A DNA stretch of 64,000 nt from contig CAZMZJ010000007.1 of assembly GCA_964570825.1 (NCBI GenBank), positions 47,624-111,623 of the forward strand, read 5' to 3'. The notes under the pieces are model-generated. The model worked only from the letters and a program-made list of their open reading frames with translations. It was not told where the DNA came from and searched no databases. Made by a program: the position numbers and the translations under genes. Within the stretch, counting starts at the first letter, position 1. Each line of letters begins with the position of its first letter. Below, piece by piece: positions 8,167-16,981 of the stretch. This DNA is from UMGS1002 sp964570825. Its GTDB lineage: Bacteria; Bacillota; Clostridia; Oscillospirales; CAG-272.

Positions 8167-8213
8167 TTTTGCTCCTTAATATAATACCGTTTTTAAGCGG
8201 CAGATTACGGTGT

Positions 8214-8256
8214 GAAAAAGGATCCGGCCACACACATAATGTCGGTACGGATCCCT
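8214..8256 (-). terminator. Possible terminator after rpmF
   Basis: Minus-strand GGATCCG (8254-8248) pairs with CGGATCC (8226-8220) across a 21-base loop, followed by TTTTT. The stem is short and the loop long, so termination may be partial. Confidence 0.45.
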
Positions 8257-8269
8257 TTGTCGGTGTCAA

Positions 8270-8467
8270 TTATTTTTTTGCGGTTTCGTTTCCGGTTTTG
8301 ATAACTTCCTTGCCGTCATAGCTGCCGCATGCTTTGCATACGTGATGCGCCAGAACCAGTTCCTTGCACTTCGGGCACTGAACCAATCCGGGAGCTGTCA
8401 GCTTCGAATTGCTTGATCTTCGGCTGTCCCGGCGTGCTCCGGATGTCTTTTTCTTCGGTACTGCCAT
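8270..8467 (-). CDS. rpmF: 50S ribosomal protein L32
   Basis: 65 residues starting MAVPKKKTSGARRDSRRS, the standard L32 N-terminus. Zinc-ribbon cysteines are at 31, 34, 44 and 47 (CPKC and CKAC), so this is the zinc-binding C+ form. It follows yceD by 41 bases, the conserved yceD-rpmF arrangement, and shares the yceD promoter. Confidence 0.97.
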   Translation of the reverse strand: MAVPKKKTSGARRDSRRSSNSKLTAPGLVQCPKCKELVLAHHVCKACGSYDGKEVIKTGNETAKK

Positions 8468-8508
8468 AGTTACACCTCCTTGAAAAATGCGTCATGACGC
8501 ATATCATT

Positions 8509-9087
8509 CTATTTTTTCTTTTTCTTTCTTTCTTTTTCGCTGCGGTTGTCATTGTTGCTGCCGTCACTATCGGCATTCATCTCATCAAGGAGCTTTGACA
8601 GCACTGCAAGCCGCGGGTCGGTATTTTTCTCCACACATCCGCAGCCTTCTCTTTTCGGCTTTCCGCAGACCGGACATAGTCCCGGACAATCCTCAGAGCA
8701 GAGAATGCGAAGCGGAAACTCAAGTATGAGCGATTCCTTCAGCTCCTCGTCAATATCGAGCATCCCGTTTTTAATCACGGCATACTCGTCTACATTGTCG
8801 GCAAGCTGCTGCTCGGTGAGCATTCCCTCTGCGACCACCGTACGCTCGAAGCCGATTTTATACACGCCTCTGACCTCTGCAAGACATCTTGCGCATTCGG
8901 TGCTATAAGGAAGCTCCGCTTTTAGCGTCAGTCTCATGTACCCGGCGTTATCTTTAATAGACCCTGTGACGTGAGCGTCAGATGTGAATTTAACACCCAT
9001 ATCGTCCATCGGCTCGGGGACAAGTGTATAATCAATCGATATGCAACTTGTTTCTCCGCGGAGCAGCGGTCCCATATCGATCATCAT
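8509..9087 (-). CDS. yceD: YceD/DUF177 family protein
   Basis: 192 residues. It has the family's ECARCLAEV pair (Cys65, Cys68) and the CSEDCPGLCPVCGKP motif (cysteines 130, 134, 138, 141), which look like metal-binding clusters. DUF177 proteins are known to be encoded before rpmF and to affect 23S rRNA accumulation in some bacteria. The C-terminus is a polylysine-rich tail (KERKKKKK) fitting RNA contact. Two adjacent ATGs (9087, 9084) are possible; AAGGA precedes both. Confidence 0.92.
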   Translation of the reverse strand: MMIDMGPLLRGETSCISIDYTLVPEPMDDMGVKFTSDAHVTGSIKDNAGYMRLTLKAELPYSTECARCLAEVRGVYKIGFERTVVAEGMLTEQQLADNVDEYAVIKNGMLDIDEELKESLILEFPLRILCSEDCPGLCPVCGKPKREGCGCVEKNTDPRLAVLSKLLDEMNADSDGSNNDNRSEKERKKKKK

Positions 9088-9149
9088 GATTATGCTTCCT
9101 TTTCCCTATCGGTATAAATTAGCCGTCGGCATAAAACGCGACAGTAAAT

Positions 9150-9178
9150 ATTATATCCACATGCGGCGTACTTGTCAA
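9150..9178 (-). promoter_or_regulatory. Sigma-A promoter of yceD-rpmF
   Basis: Minus-strand TTGACA (9178-9173), a 17-base spacer and TATAAT (9155-9150). Both hexamers are perfect, as expected for a ribosomal-protein transcript. The leader is about 55 bases. Confidence 0.85.
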
Positions 9179-9198
9179 GTGTTTTTTCAAATTTTCAC

Positions 9199-11691
9199 TT
9201 ATTTGATAATATACCTGCCCTCTTTCAGCTCAAATATCAGCTTCCCATCGCATACTCTTCCGGATAGCTCATCGGGTGAAAATAAAATTCCGTTGATCTC
9301 CGCAGCCTTCCGTCCGTTCATAAGCGGCAGCTCGACACGCGCCGAGGTGCCGGCGGGAATAGCGCATTTATAAACGAAAGTCCCGTCCTCGTACTCCCAA
9401 CCGCTTTCTATCCGCCCCATGATGGAATCATACCTTGCGTACACACGCCTAATTTTTTCCTGACCCGCGGGAATTTCGTCCGGCTCCCGCGTATCCGGCC
9501 TCGGGCAGAGGACAAAATGCGAAAATCCCGGATTGTCTTCGTCGGGAGAGATGCCCGCCATCTTCGAGAACATCCACTCGGCGACAGCTCCGTACGCGTA
9601 GTGGTTGAACGAGTTCATCGCGACGTCGCCGAAGCCCTTGGCTATCGTGTAGGAGTTCCAGCGCTCCCAGACGGTCGTCGCTCCCTGCCGCACGCTGTAG
9701 AGCCACGACGGGTCGGCGGACTGGAGAAGGAGCGAATAGCAAAGCTTGTCAAGTCCCACGTCAGAAAGAGTCTGGTTGAGAATTCCGGTTCCTACGAATC
9801 CGGTCGAGAGGGTGTAGTTGTTGCCGATGATTTTCTTTTCGAGCGCTTTTATCGCCTTCCCGCGCATTTCGTCAGGGATAAGGTTGAATTTCAGCGCAAG
9901 CAGATACGCGGTCTGGGTTTTCTGTGTCAGTTCCCCGTCAGAGATATAGTTCTCAACAAAGTATTCCCCGATGCGTTTCCGCAGGCAGGTGTAATATTCA
10001 GCTCTGTCAGCTTTGCCGAGAATCCTTGAAAACTTTATCATAAGGTCTGCGTCGCAGGCGTAATAGCATACCGCAATATATCTCTTGTCGGTAACCTCGT
10101 AGTTCAGCCAGTCGCCGTATGCCGTGTTCGGCCCGTTCAGCCCGAACTGTTCAAGATACCGCATATACTCTTCCATCGAATCATAATGCTCGGCAACCGT
10201 ATCATAATCGCGATACATCAGCCAGAGACGGTATGGCACGATAAGCCCCGCTTCGGCCCACGCCGCGTTGCCGTTGTGTCCTTTTGCGAATACTCGCGGA
10301 ATGACGTCGCAGTATGCGCCGCCCTCGTTTTTCTGCGAGTCGCGCGCATCTCCGAGCCACTTTTTCATAAAAGCGTCGATATCGCACAGGTAGCTCGCAG
10401 CTCCGCAGAAAATCTGCGTGTCGCCCGTCCAGCCGAGTCTTTCGTCGCGCTGCGGGCAGTCTGTCGGAACCGACAGATAGTTGCCGCGCTGCCCCCAGCG
10501 GATATTTGAAATCAGCTTGTTGACCTCCGCGTTATCAGTCTCGATATATCCGGTCTCGGCAATAGCGGAGGTTATAACCTCGCCCGCAACACTTATTATT
10601 TCGATATCGGCGTCGGCTGTCAGTTCAAAATAACGGAAACCGTAAAATGTATGAAGCGGAACGAATATCTCCTCTCCCTTGCCCGACGCGACATAGGTAA
10701 GACGCGCGCGCGCAGAACGATAGTTCTTTATGTATATGCTTCCTTCAGGTCCATCGTTGCCGCGCGACGCTTTGCCCGAGTCGTTGAGCAGCTCGGCAAA
10801 ATATCCCTTCACTACCGTTCCGGCGGCGGCTTTTATGGCAAGGCGCGGACGCCCGACCATGTTCTGTCCGAAATCAAGAATAATATTTTCTCCTGCGGAG
10901 AGTTTTCCGCTTTCGCATCCCGCCCCGACCCTTTTGGACACCACATGGATTCTCCCGTAATCGCTGCCGTTATCCTCGGTTCCCATATGGACGACCGCGC
11001 TTATCGGACGGCGTTCCAGATCCTGCCGCACTCTTATCGGTTCGCCGACCGGCTTTACTATCCTGCAGGCGGCATCTGTAAACGGTTCGGCGTCGGACCA
11101 CTCGTATTTCTGAGGCTCAAGGCCGGGGTCCGCAACGCGGGCGTCGTAATATTCGCCGTCCCATATGTCGGCGCGGCGGACTCTTCCGCCGATTGCGGTT
11201 TTCCAGCCGTTATATATCAGCTTGCTTTTTCCTTCATTGTCCAAAATTTCAATCTCACCGCAAAAAGCGAGCGGCTTGAAGCCGTAAAAGCCAAAGGAAA
11301 TGCGCCCGGACCACCAGCCCGGAGCCACCTCGGCCACAACGGTGTTCTTTTCCGCGCACATATCTGTAACGTCGTACTCGTACTCGAAAACACGGCTTGT
11401 ATAGTCTGTCCATGTGGGCTTAAGCTCGTCATAAACCTTCGCTCCGGGTCTGCCGCTGCCGACACGCTCACCGTTGAGATAAAGCTCGAACAGACCGAGT
11501 GCCGTGGCTCTTATTTTTACCGTCGCCGCGTCTTTGGGCAATTTGAAATCCCGTTTGAATATCACAAGCCCGTTGCCCGGCTCAAAGCCGATGGATTTTG
11601 AATTGTAAATTATACCGCCGGGCCTTTTCCACGGATGCTCGTATATTTCGCGTATATCGTTTTTATTATAAATAAAACCTGCTTTTTTCAT
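9199..11691 (-). CDS. GH78 family alpha-L-rhamnosidase
   Basis: 830 residues, no signal peptide, so probably cytoplasmic. It should release terminal rhamnose from plant glycosides or polysaccharides. The N-terminal 370 residues are beta-rich accessory domains, including a carbohydrate-binding-type segment (ALGLFELYLNGERVG, 64-78). The (alpha/alpha)6 catalytic domain begins near 385 and carries PTDCPQRDERLGWTGD at 409-424, which holds the conserved acidic residues of GH78. A beta-sandwich closes the protein. It is a single-gene unit with its own promoter (11736-11764). No transporter or regulator is adjacent, so how the substrate enters is unclear. Confidence 0.93.
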   Translation of the reverse strand: MKKAGFIYNKNDIREIYEHPWKRPGGIIYNSKSIGFEPGNGLVIFKRDFKLPKDAATVKIRATALGLFELYLNGERVGSGRPGAKVYDELKPTWTDYTSRVFEYEYDVTDMCAEKNTVVAEVAPGWWSGRISFGFYGFKPLAFCGEIEILDNEGKSKLIYNGWKTAIGGRVRRADIWDGEYYDARVADPGLEPQKYEWSDAEPFTDAACRIVKPVGEPIRVRQDLERRPISAVVHMGTEDNGSDYGRIHVVSKRVGAGCESGKLSAGENIILDFGQNMVGRPRLAIKAAAGTVVKGYFAELLNDSGKASRGNDGPEGSIYIKNYRSARARLTYVASGKGEEIFVPLHTFYGFRYFELTADADIEIISVAGEVITSAIAETGYIETDNAEVNKLISNIRWGQRGNYLSVPTDCPQRDERLGWTGDTQIFCGAASYLCDIDAFMKKWLGDARDSQKNEGGAYCDVIPRVFAKGHNGNAAWAEAGLIVPYRLWLMYRDYDTVAEHYDSMEEYMRYLEQFGLNGPNTAYGDWLNYEVTDKRYIAVCYYACDADLMIKFSRILGKADRAEYYTCLRKRIGEYFVENYISDGELTQKTQTAYLLALKFNLIPDEMRGKAIKALEKKIIGNNYTLSTGFVGTGILNQTLSDVGLDKLCYSLLLQSADPSWLYSVRQGATTVWERWNSYTIAKGFGDVAMNSFNHYAYGAVAEWMFSKMAGISPDEDNPGFSHFVLCPRPDTREPDEIPAGQEKIRRVYARYDSIMGRIESGWEYEDGTFVYKCAIPAGTSARVELPLMNGRKAAEINGILFSPDELSGRVCDGKLIFELKEGRYIIK

Positions 11692-11735
11692 GGTGTATCA
11701 TTCCTTTCGCAGAACGCGGTCTTGCGTTTGCGATT

Positions 11736-11764
11736 ATTCTATCACACGAGCTTTGCCTTTTCAA
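11736..11764 (-). promoter_or_regulatory. Sigma-A-like promoter of the rhamnosidase gene
   Basis: Minus-strand TTGAAA (11764-11759), a 17-base spacer ending TGTGA, and TAGAAT (11741-11736). It diverges from the nnrD promoter, whose -35 begins 20 bases away. Confidence 0.65.
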
Positions 11765-11783
11765 GTATTTTTTAACACAGCGG

Positions 11784-11812
11784 TTGCAATATATTAAAAT
11801 ATGTGGTAAACT
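11784..11812 (+). promoter_or_regulatory. Sigma-A-like promoter of nnrD
   Basis: TTGCAA at 11784-11789, a 17-base spacer ending ATGTGG, and TAAACT at 11807-11812. The predicted start near 11819 excludes the upstream GTG at 11803 as a start codon. Confidence 0.5.
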
Positions 11813-11856
11813 TGAAACAATACGAGGGAAAGGAAAGGTCAAAACAATTACCATTT

Positions 11857-12720
11857 ATGAAAATTGCGAATCTGACTCAAAAGGATATCGCGCGTCTGCT
11901 TCCTCCCCGCCCCGCCCGCTCAAATAAGGGAACGTTTGGACGGGTTCTGACTGTCTGCGGATCGTCAGGCATGAGCGGAGCGGCTTATCTCTGCGCCCTT
12001 GCAGCCTACCGCACCGGATGCGGGCTTGTGGAAATACTGACGCCCGGCGAAAACCGGATAATTCTTCAGACCATGCTGCCCGAGGCTGTGCTTACCTGCT
12101 ATGATTCTGCCTCACCTGACAATAATGTGATCGCCTCTGCGGTTTCACGCGCCGATGCCGTCGCCGTTGGCTGCGGCATGGGTCAGACCTCCATTTCCTC
12201 TGAGATACTTGAAACAGTGCTGACGGCTGCCGGCTCCCCGATTGTGATTGACGCCGACGCGCTGAACATTATCTCAAAAAAACCGGATTTATGGGAGCTG
12301 ATACGTGTTCCTGCCATAATTACCCCGCATCCGGTTGAGATGTCGCGCTTATCAGGGCTTCCGCTTGAAACAATTCTATCTGATACTGCCGGAACCGCCG
12401 CTTCGTTCGCCGGGCAGAAAGATGTGGTCTGCGTTCTGAAAGACCACAACACGGTTACAACCGACGGCAATCTGACATATATAAATACGACCGGCAACAG
12501 CGGAATGGCCACCGGAGGCTCTGGTGACGTGCTCGCCGGAATAATCGCAGGAATTCTGGCGCAGAGGAAGAACGGCAGGCTTACTCTGCTCGAGGCTGCG
12601 GCGCTCGGCGTTTATATCCACGGCCTCGCGGGAGACGCGGCGGCTGCCGAACTCGGCGAGTATTCGATGATGGCCTCGGATATTATAAGCCGCCTGCCGC
12701 GCGTTTTGAAGGATTTTTAG
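11857..12720 (+). CDS. nnrD: ADP-dependent NAD(P)H-hydrate dehydratase
   Basis: 287 residues of the ribokinase-like fold. It repairs hydrated NADH and NADPH using ADP. The diagnostic segment ATGGSGDVLAG is at 218-228 with catalytic Asp224, and TPHPVEMSRL at 156-165 is conserved. Only the dehydratase half is present; the epimerase half that is fused in many bacteria is absent from this window. Start ATG 11857 is taken because the upstream GTG (11803) falls between the -35 and the -10 of the predicted promoter. The ribosome-binding site is poor, with purine-rich sequence 18 or more bases away. Confidence 0.9.
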   Translation: MKIANLTQKDIARLLPPRPARSNKGTFGRVLTVCGSSGMSGAAYLCALAAYRTGCGLVEILTPGENRIILQTMLPEAVLTCYDSASPDNNVIASAVSRADAVAVGCGMGQTSISSEILETVLTAAGSPIVIDADALNIISKKPDLWELIRVPAIITPHPVEMSRLSGLPLETILSDTAGTAASFAGQKDVVCVLKDHNTVTTDGNLTYINTTGNSGMATGGSGDVLAGIIAGILAQRKNGRLTLLEAAALGVYIHGLAGDAAAAELGEYSMMASDIISRLPRVLKDF

Positions 12721-12744
12721 CTGAATGTAAACATCAGAAATAAA

Positions 12745-12787
12745 ATAATCCCCGGCTTCCGTTAAAATACGGCAGACCGGGGATTGT
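12745..12787. terminator. Bidirectional terminator between nnrD and the cysteine desulfurase gene
   Basis: AATCCCCGG (12747-12755) pairs with CCGGGGATT (12777-12785), with an inner CCGT/ACGG stem. T-runs flank both sides. Confidence 0.75.
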
Positions 12788-12790
12788 TGT

Positions 12791-13951
12791 TTATTCGGTT
12801 CTGACAAGCGATGCAAGTCCTTCGCGCAGCGCGCCGCACAGCGCGTCGGCCTCCGCCTCGGTGTTTGTGTCACAGAAGCTTATGCGAATCGAGCAGGCAG
12901 CTTCCCTTGCGTCAAGGCCGAACCCTATCAGCGACTGTGAAATATGCTCGTTGTGTGACGAGCAGGCCGAGCCGCTGGAAACCGCGATTCCTTTCGACGA
13001 AAGAAAATGCACCATGGTTTCGCTTTTTATGCCGGGTAAGGTAAGATTGATTATATGAGGCGCCCGCTCTCCTTCTGGTTTGTTTATTCGAAGTTCTTCA
13101 ATACTTCCTATCAGTTTCTCGGCATAAACCCTGAGCGCCGTTATTTTTGCGGAATTTTCTGCAAGATGCGGATAATACTCCGCGGCGGCTCCTGCAAACC
13201 CGGCGATTCCTATCATGTTTTCGGTTCCCGAGCGGAAACCCGACTCCTGACCTCCGCCGCGGATTATCGGCACCAGCTTCTTCGCCTTCATTATTTCGGG
13301 CGCCACGCAGAGCGCGCCGATTCCTTTGGGGCCATGGATTTTATGCGCGCTCACGGTGACCATGTCGGCGTTAAGCTTCTGCGGCGAAAAGGGCAGCTTC
13401 ATATACCCCTGCGTCGCGTCGCAATGGGTGACTGCATCCGGGCAAAGACGCTTTACAAGCGAAAAAATTCCGGGAATATCATAAACCGCGCCGGTTTCAT
13501 TGTTTACCATCATCACTGTGACCATGAAGGCGCCTCCGGCCAGAGCTTTTCTCAGCTCCTCCATGTCAATAACCCCGCGCCGCGTCGCAAGTCTGACAAT
13601 TTCAAACCCGCTTTTTTCAAGCTGGGCGAGCGGCTCGCCGACCGATGGATGCTCTGAGTTTGTCGTTATTATCCTGTTTGACAAACGCCGGGCCTTTGCA
13701 TAAACGCTCCCAAATATAGCCAGATTGTTCGCCTCGGTGCCCGAACCCGTGAAAATAAGTGAATATCCGCTTCCCGCCCTCAGTCCCAGGGACGCGAGGA
13801 TATTTTTCCTTGCATCCTCAAGCATCCTTGAGGCATCATACCCCACAGAATGAAGCGACGACGGATTGCCGTAGCAATCCATCGCCTCAGTCATTTTTTT
13901 TATTGCGCTCCCGCACAGTGCCGTCGTCGCGCTATTGTCAAAATAAATCAT
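12791..13951 (-). CDS. Cysteine desulfurase, NifS/IscS-like
   Basis: 386 residues. It is a PLP enzyme that takes sulfur from cysteine for Fe-S clusters or thiolation. PLP-binding Lys204 lies in SAHKIHGPKG (201-210), and the persulfide cysteine Cys330 is in SSGSACSS. HCDATQGYMK (176-185) is the cofactor-contacting strand. No IscU or SufU scaffold is adjacent, so it may serve tRNA thiolation or a specialised acceptor. Its ATG overlaps the stop of the upstream lipoprotein gene (ATGA), implying translational coupling with an otherwise unrelated gene. Confidence 0.95.
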   Translation of the reverse strand: MIYFDNSATTALCGSAIKKMTEAMDCYGNPSSLHSVGYDASRMLEDARKNILASLGLRAGSGYSLIFTGSGTEANNLAIFGSVYAKARRLSNRIITTNSEHPSVGEPLAQLEKSGFEIVRLATRRGVIDMEELRKALAGGAFMVTVMMVNNETGAVYDIPGIFSLVKRLCPDAVTHCDATQGYMKLPFSPQKLNADMVTVSAHKIHGPKGIGALCVAPEIMKAKKLVPIIRGGGQESGFRSGTENMIGIAGFAGAAAEYYPHLAENSAKITALRVYAEKLIGSIEELRINKPEGERAPHIINLTLPGIKSETMVHFLSSKGIAVSSGSACSSHNEHISQSLIGFGLDAREAACSIRISFCDTNTEAEADALCGALREGLASLVRTE

Positions 13952-14475
13952 CTGAATTCAAACACGCCGAGCATTCCGTTTACTTCGGCGATATGCAAAT
14001 CAAAATTGCCGGGCTCCGCCGTGTATGTGAACATATAAAAGTAATTCCCGTGCGGAGCGATAACCTGCATGACTTTATAAGAAGTTCCGCCTATATTGGC
14101 CGTAAATGTGTAGCTCATGGCGTTCACGCCTCCGAGCGTCGTAGCAGCCGATTCGACGAAAGCATATTCGGTATATGTTGTCTTATAAAGATTTTCAACA
14201 TAGCTCCAAAACTCGCCGATGCTCGTCTGCCCAGCGTCCGGAGCGTAGAAGGTTACCACAACCAGCGAGCGGTCGCTTGTTGAATAATACGCGCTGTTCC
14301 TGCTTGCGCCGGTATTTTCGCTCCATGATGTCGGCACATAGAAGCGATATGCAACATCGTCTCCCGATATCAGTTTATAACCGTCCGGCGCCTCGGCTTC
14401 ATCAGAGCATGCCGCAAAGCCGAGAGATAATATAATAACAAGCAGTATCGATACTGCGGAAATAATTTTCTTCAT
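13948..14475 (-). CDS. PsbP-like lipoprotein
   Basis: 175 residues. A signal peptide ends in the lipobox FAAC with Cys23 as the lipidation site. The mature part reads like a PsbP/DUF1795-type domain, with DGYKLISGDDVAYRFYVP and a SWSENTG segment near the start, a fold used by several surface lipoproteins. It shares a consensus promoter with the cysteine desulfurase, whose start codon overlaps its stop. Function unknown. Confidence 0.75.
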   Translation of the reverse strand: MKKIISAVSILLVIILSLGFAACSDEAEAPDGYKLISGDDVAYRFYVPTSWSENTGASRNSAYYSTSDRSLVVVTFYAPDAGQTSIGEFWSYVENLYKTTYTEYAFVESAATTLGGVNAMSYTFTANIGGTSYKVMQVIAPHGNYFYMFTYTAEPGNFDLHIAEVNGMLGVFEFR

Positions 14476-14579
14476 TTATACAATCTTGTCCTTTCAATGC
14501 AATAAATCGGCAAAGGACGGAAAGACTGCCGCCCGCCGGTGAAATTTATTTATCCGTTTATCAGCTGCGCCTTGTGTCT

Positions 14580-14607
14580 ATTATAGCAGAAAAACAAATC
14601 TTGTCAA
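14580..14607 (-). promoter_or_regulatory. Sigma-A promoter of the PsbP-like lipoprotein / cysteine desulfurase unit
   Basis: Minus-strand TTGACA (14607-14602), a 16-base spacer ending CTGC, and TATAAT (14585-14580). Confidence 0.8.
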
Positions 14608-14637
14608 TAACCGGATGGAAATTTCCGCTTTCAAAAT

Positions 14638-15888
14638 TCAGAGGGGACAGTTCTCCACAGCCTCAGCGGCCGATAAAATGCCGATCCTGCCGGATTCGTA
14701 CGTCAGTCCGCCCTGAAAAAACGCGGTGAAAGGCGGGCGGATCGGCCCGTCCGCGCTCAGCTCGATCGACGCTCCCTGGACGAATGTGCCGGCGGCCATA
14801 ATCACCTTGTCAGAATATCCCGGCATATCCCACGGCTCAGGTGTCGCGAACGAGTCGACCGGAGAACCCGCCTGAATTCCGCGGCAGAAGGCGCAGAGCC
14901 TTTTCTCGCTGCCGCATATCACCGTCTGTATTATATCCGAACGGACAGAATCCCAGCCCGGCTCAACCCGGAATCCAAGTTTTTCAAACACATACGCTGC
15001 GAAATGCGCGGTTTTCAGTGCTTCCGCCGTGGTGTGAGGGGCATAAAAAAGCCCTTTGAACATATTTCTTGTCTGCCCGAGCGAGGCGCCGACCTCGGCG
15101 CCCGTCCCGACTGTCGTCAGCCGGTAGGACGCAAGCTCAACCGCCCGCGCCGTACCGGCAAGATACCCTCCGGAATCCGCCATACCTCCGCCGGGATTTT
15201 TTATCAGCGAACCGATGAGAAGGTCCGCATAAGGCTCCCTCTCTTCAGTAAACTCGCCGTAGCAGTTATCGACGACCACATAAACGCCGGGATGGTTTTC
15301 ATGAATGAAGTTGGTTAGCTTTGTTATTTCACCGGCGGTGAGAGTGCGCCGGTTCATATATCCCTTCGAGCGCTGTGCATACACGACTTTTATACGTTTC
15401 CACTGCCCGTCCGGCAGGGCGGCAAGTGAAGCATAGTCGATGCCGCCGTCTTTTACCATGTCAATCTGTCTGTATTCAACGCCGAAATCGGCGAGAGAGC
15501 CGTCCCCCGTATTGCCGCCGATGCCTATTACACGGTCGAGCGTGTCATACGGCTTCCCGGTGACCGAAAGCATTATATCGCCCGGACGCAAAAGGCCGAA
15601 AAGTCCTATTGTCAGCGCGTGAGTGCCGTTTACAATATTATGGCGCACTATCGCCGCTTCAGCTCCGAAAACATCAGCCCAGACAGCGTCAAGCGTTTCC
15701 CGCCCGCGGTCGCCGTAGCCGTAGCCCGTCGAGGGGGCGAATATGGCGTCGGACACCCTCCGGGAGCGGAAAGCGTCGAGCACGCGCGCAGTGTTTTTAT
15801 TTGATATTACGCTTATCCGCGCGAAATTGTTGGCAAGAGCTTTGTCTGCCTCGTCTGCCAGCGCAATCAGCTTTTCCGAAAATTCCAT
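14638..15888 (-). CDS. ynbB: YnbB-type PLP-dependent enzyme (methionine gamma-lyase-like, 'aluminium resistance protein' family)
   Basis: 416 residues, typical of this family (Pfam Met_gamma_lyase). The fold-type I PLP core is visible: VVVDNCYGEF (204-213) with Asp207, and GSLIKNPGGGMADSGGY with the putative Schiff-base Lys230. The family is widespread in Firmicutes; despite its name its reaction is not firmly established. It is last in a run murD, M42, M42, M42, ynbB, all on one strand with gaps of 43 bases or less. That context hints at amino-acid or peptide turnover. Confidence 0.9.
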   Translation of the reverse strand: MEFSEKLIALADEADKALANNFARISVISNKNTARVLDAFRSRRVSDAIFAPSTGYGYGDRGRETLDAVWADVFGAEAAIVRHNIVNGTHALTIGLFGLLRPGDIMLSVTGKPYDTLDRVIGIGGNTGDGSLADFGVEYRQIDMVKDGGIDYASLAALPDGQWKRIKVVYAQRSKGYMNRRTLTAGEITKLTNFIHENHPGVYVVVDNCYGEFTEEREPYADLLIGSLIKNPGGGMADSGGYLAGTARAVELASYRLTTVGTGAEVGASLGQTRNMFKGLFYAPHTTAEALKTAHFAAYVFEKLGFRVEPGWDSVRSDIIQTVICGSEKRLCAFCRGIQAGSPVDSFATPEPWDMPGYSDKVIMAAGTFVQGASIELSADGPIRPPFTAFFQGGLTYESGRIGILSAAEAVENCPL

Positions 15889-15918
15889 CCTGATTCCTGT
15901 TTCCTTTCAATCGGAACA

Positions 15919-16938
15919 TTATTCGCATCTGCCGGAACCTGTGTTGTCCAGAATATATGCCGCCGTCAGCTCCACCACAGCCTCAAGGTCTCCGAGGTCC
16001 GCCATTTCAACGCCCGAATGTATGTATCTTGTCGGCACCGATATTGCCGCGGCGCGGCAGCCTGCGCCGCTCATCTGTATTGAACTTGTATCAGTTCCGC
16101 CGGCGGGCAGGATTTCACACTGATACTTTATTTTCTTCGCTTTGGCAGTCTTTATAAGTTCATCAACTGTGCCGGTGTGGCAGATTACAGACGAATCTTT
16201 GATTTTTATAGCCGCGCCGCCGCCGAGTTTCACCGCCATGGTTTTTGCTCCCGGAGTGTCGCCGGTTGAGGTCACGTCACACACAAGAGCTATGTCAGGC
16301 TGAATTGCGAACGCCGCCGGCTTCGCTCCCCTGCATCCCACCTCTTCCTGTACGGAAAACACGTAATAAATATCGTCCTTCACCCCGGCTCCGGCAAGCC
16401 TGCGGGCTATTTGCACGAGCGCGGCGCAGCCGATTCTGTCGTCGAGAGGACGGCCTGAAATACGCTTCCCCGCCAGTTTTCTGATCCCCGGCTCCTGTAC
16501 GAAAAAGTCGCCGACAGCGACCTTTTTCTCGGCCTCCTTCCGGCTCGAGGCGCCAATGTCGATATAACACTTGTCGCTTGCAAGCTCTGTCGTCTTCACT
16601 CCGTTCTCGGGAATAAGCACACCCTGCACCCCGCGTCCCGAAACAACCGGAGAATATGAGGACGCTATAAAATCAATTCCTCCGACTGCCGCAAAACGGA
16701 TATTTCCGTTATCTTCAATGTATGTCGCAATATAACCGATCTCGTCCATATGCGCGCACAGCATTATTTTTTTACGGTTATCGCCCGCGCCGCGCTTTAC
16801 CGCAATCAGATTTCCGAGAGCGTCGCTGCGGCACTCGTCTACATACGGCGAGATAAGTCCGCGGATAACCTCGGAAACCGCTTTCTCGCTGCCCGAAATC
16901 CCCGGACAGCCGGCTATCTTTTTAATTATGTCAAGCAT
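15919..16938 (-). CDS. M42 family metallo-aminopeptidase (third copy)
   Basis: 339 residues. M42 (TET/CelM/YsdC-like) enzymes form large dodecamers that trim peptides in the cytoplasm with a dinuclear metal site. Metal and catalytic residues are all present: His63 and Asp65 in AHMDEIG, Asp166 in LDDR, Glu198-Glu199 in VQEEVG, Asp221 in CDVTSTGD, and His307 in RYIHSG. This copy is the most canonical of the three. It follows the second M42 gene by 43 bases. Confidence 0.94.
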   Translation of the reverse strand: MLDIIKKIAGCPGISGSEKAVSEVIRGLISPYVDECRSDALGNLIAVKRGAGDNRKKIMLCAHMDEIGYIATYIEDNGNIRFAAVGGIDFIASSYSPVVSGRGVQGVLIPENGVKTTELASDKCYIDIGASSRKEAEKKVAVGDFFVQEPGIRKLAGKRISGRPLDDRIGCAALVQIARRLAGAGVKDDIYYVFSVQEEVGCRGAKPAAFAIQPDIALVCDVTSTGDTPGAKTMAVKLGGGAAIKIKDSSVICHTGTVDELIKTAKAKKIKYQCEILPAGGTDTSSIQMSGAGCRAAAISVPTRYIHSGVEMADLGDLEAVVELTAAYILDNTGSGRCE

Positions 16939-16981
16939 GATTGATCCTTCCTTTATTTATGCTAATACCTTGCCTGCCTTG

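Noticed and set aside
10651..11601. Long open frame of 316 codons on the plus strand opposite the rhamnosidase gene
   Set aside because: It is antisense to a well-conserved GH78 coding region, has no family resemblance and follows from the GC-rich third positions of the real gene.
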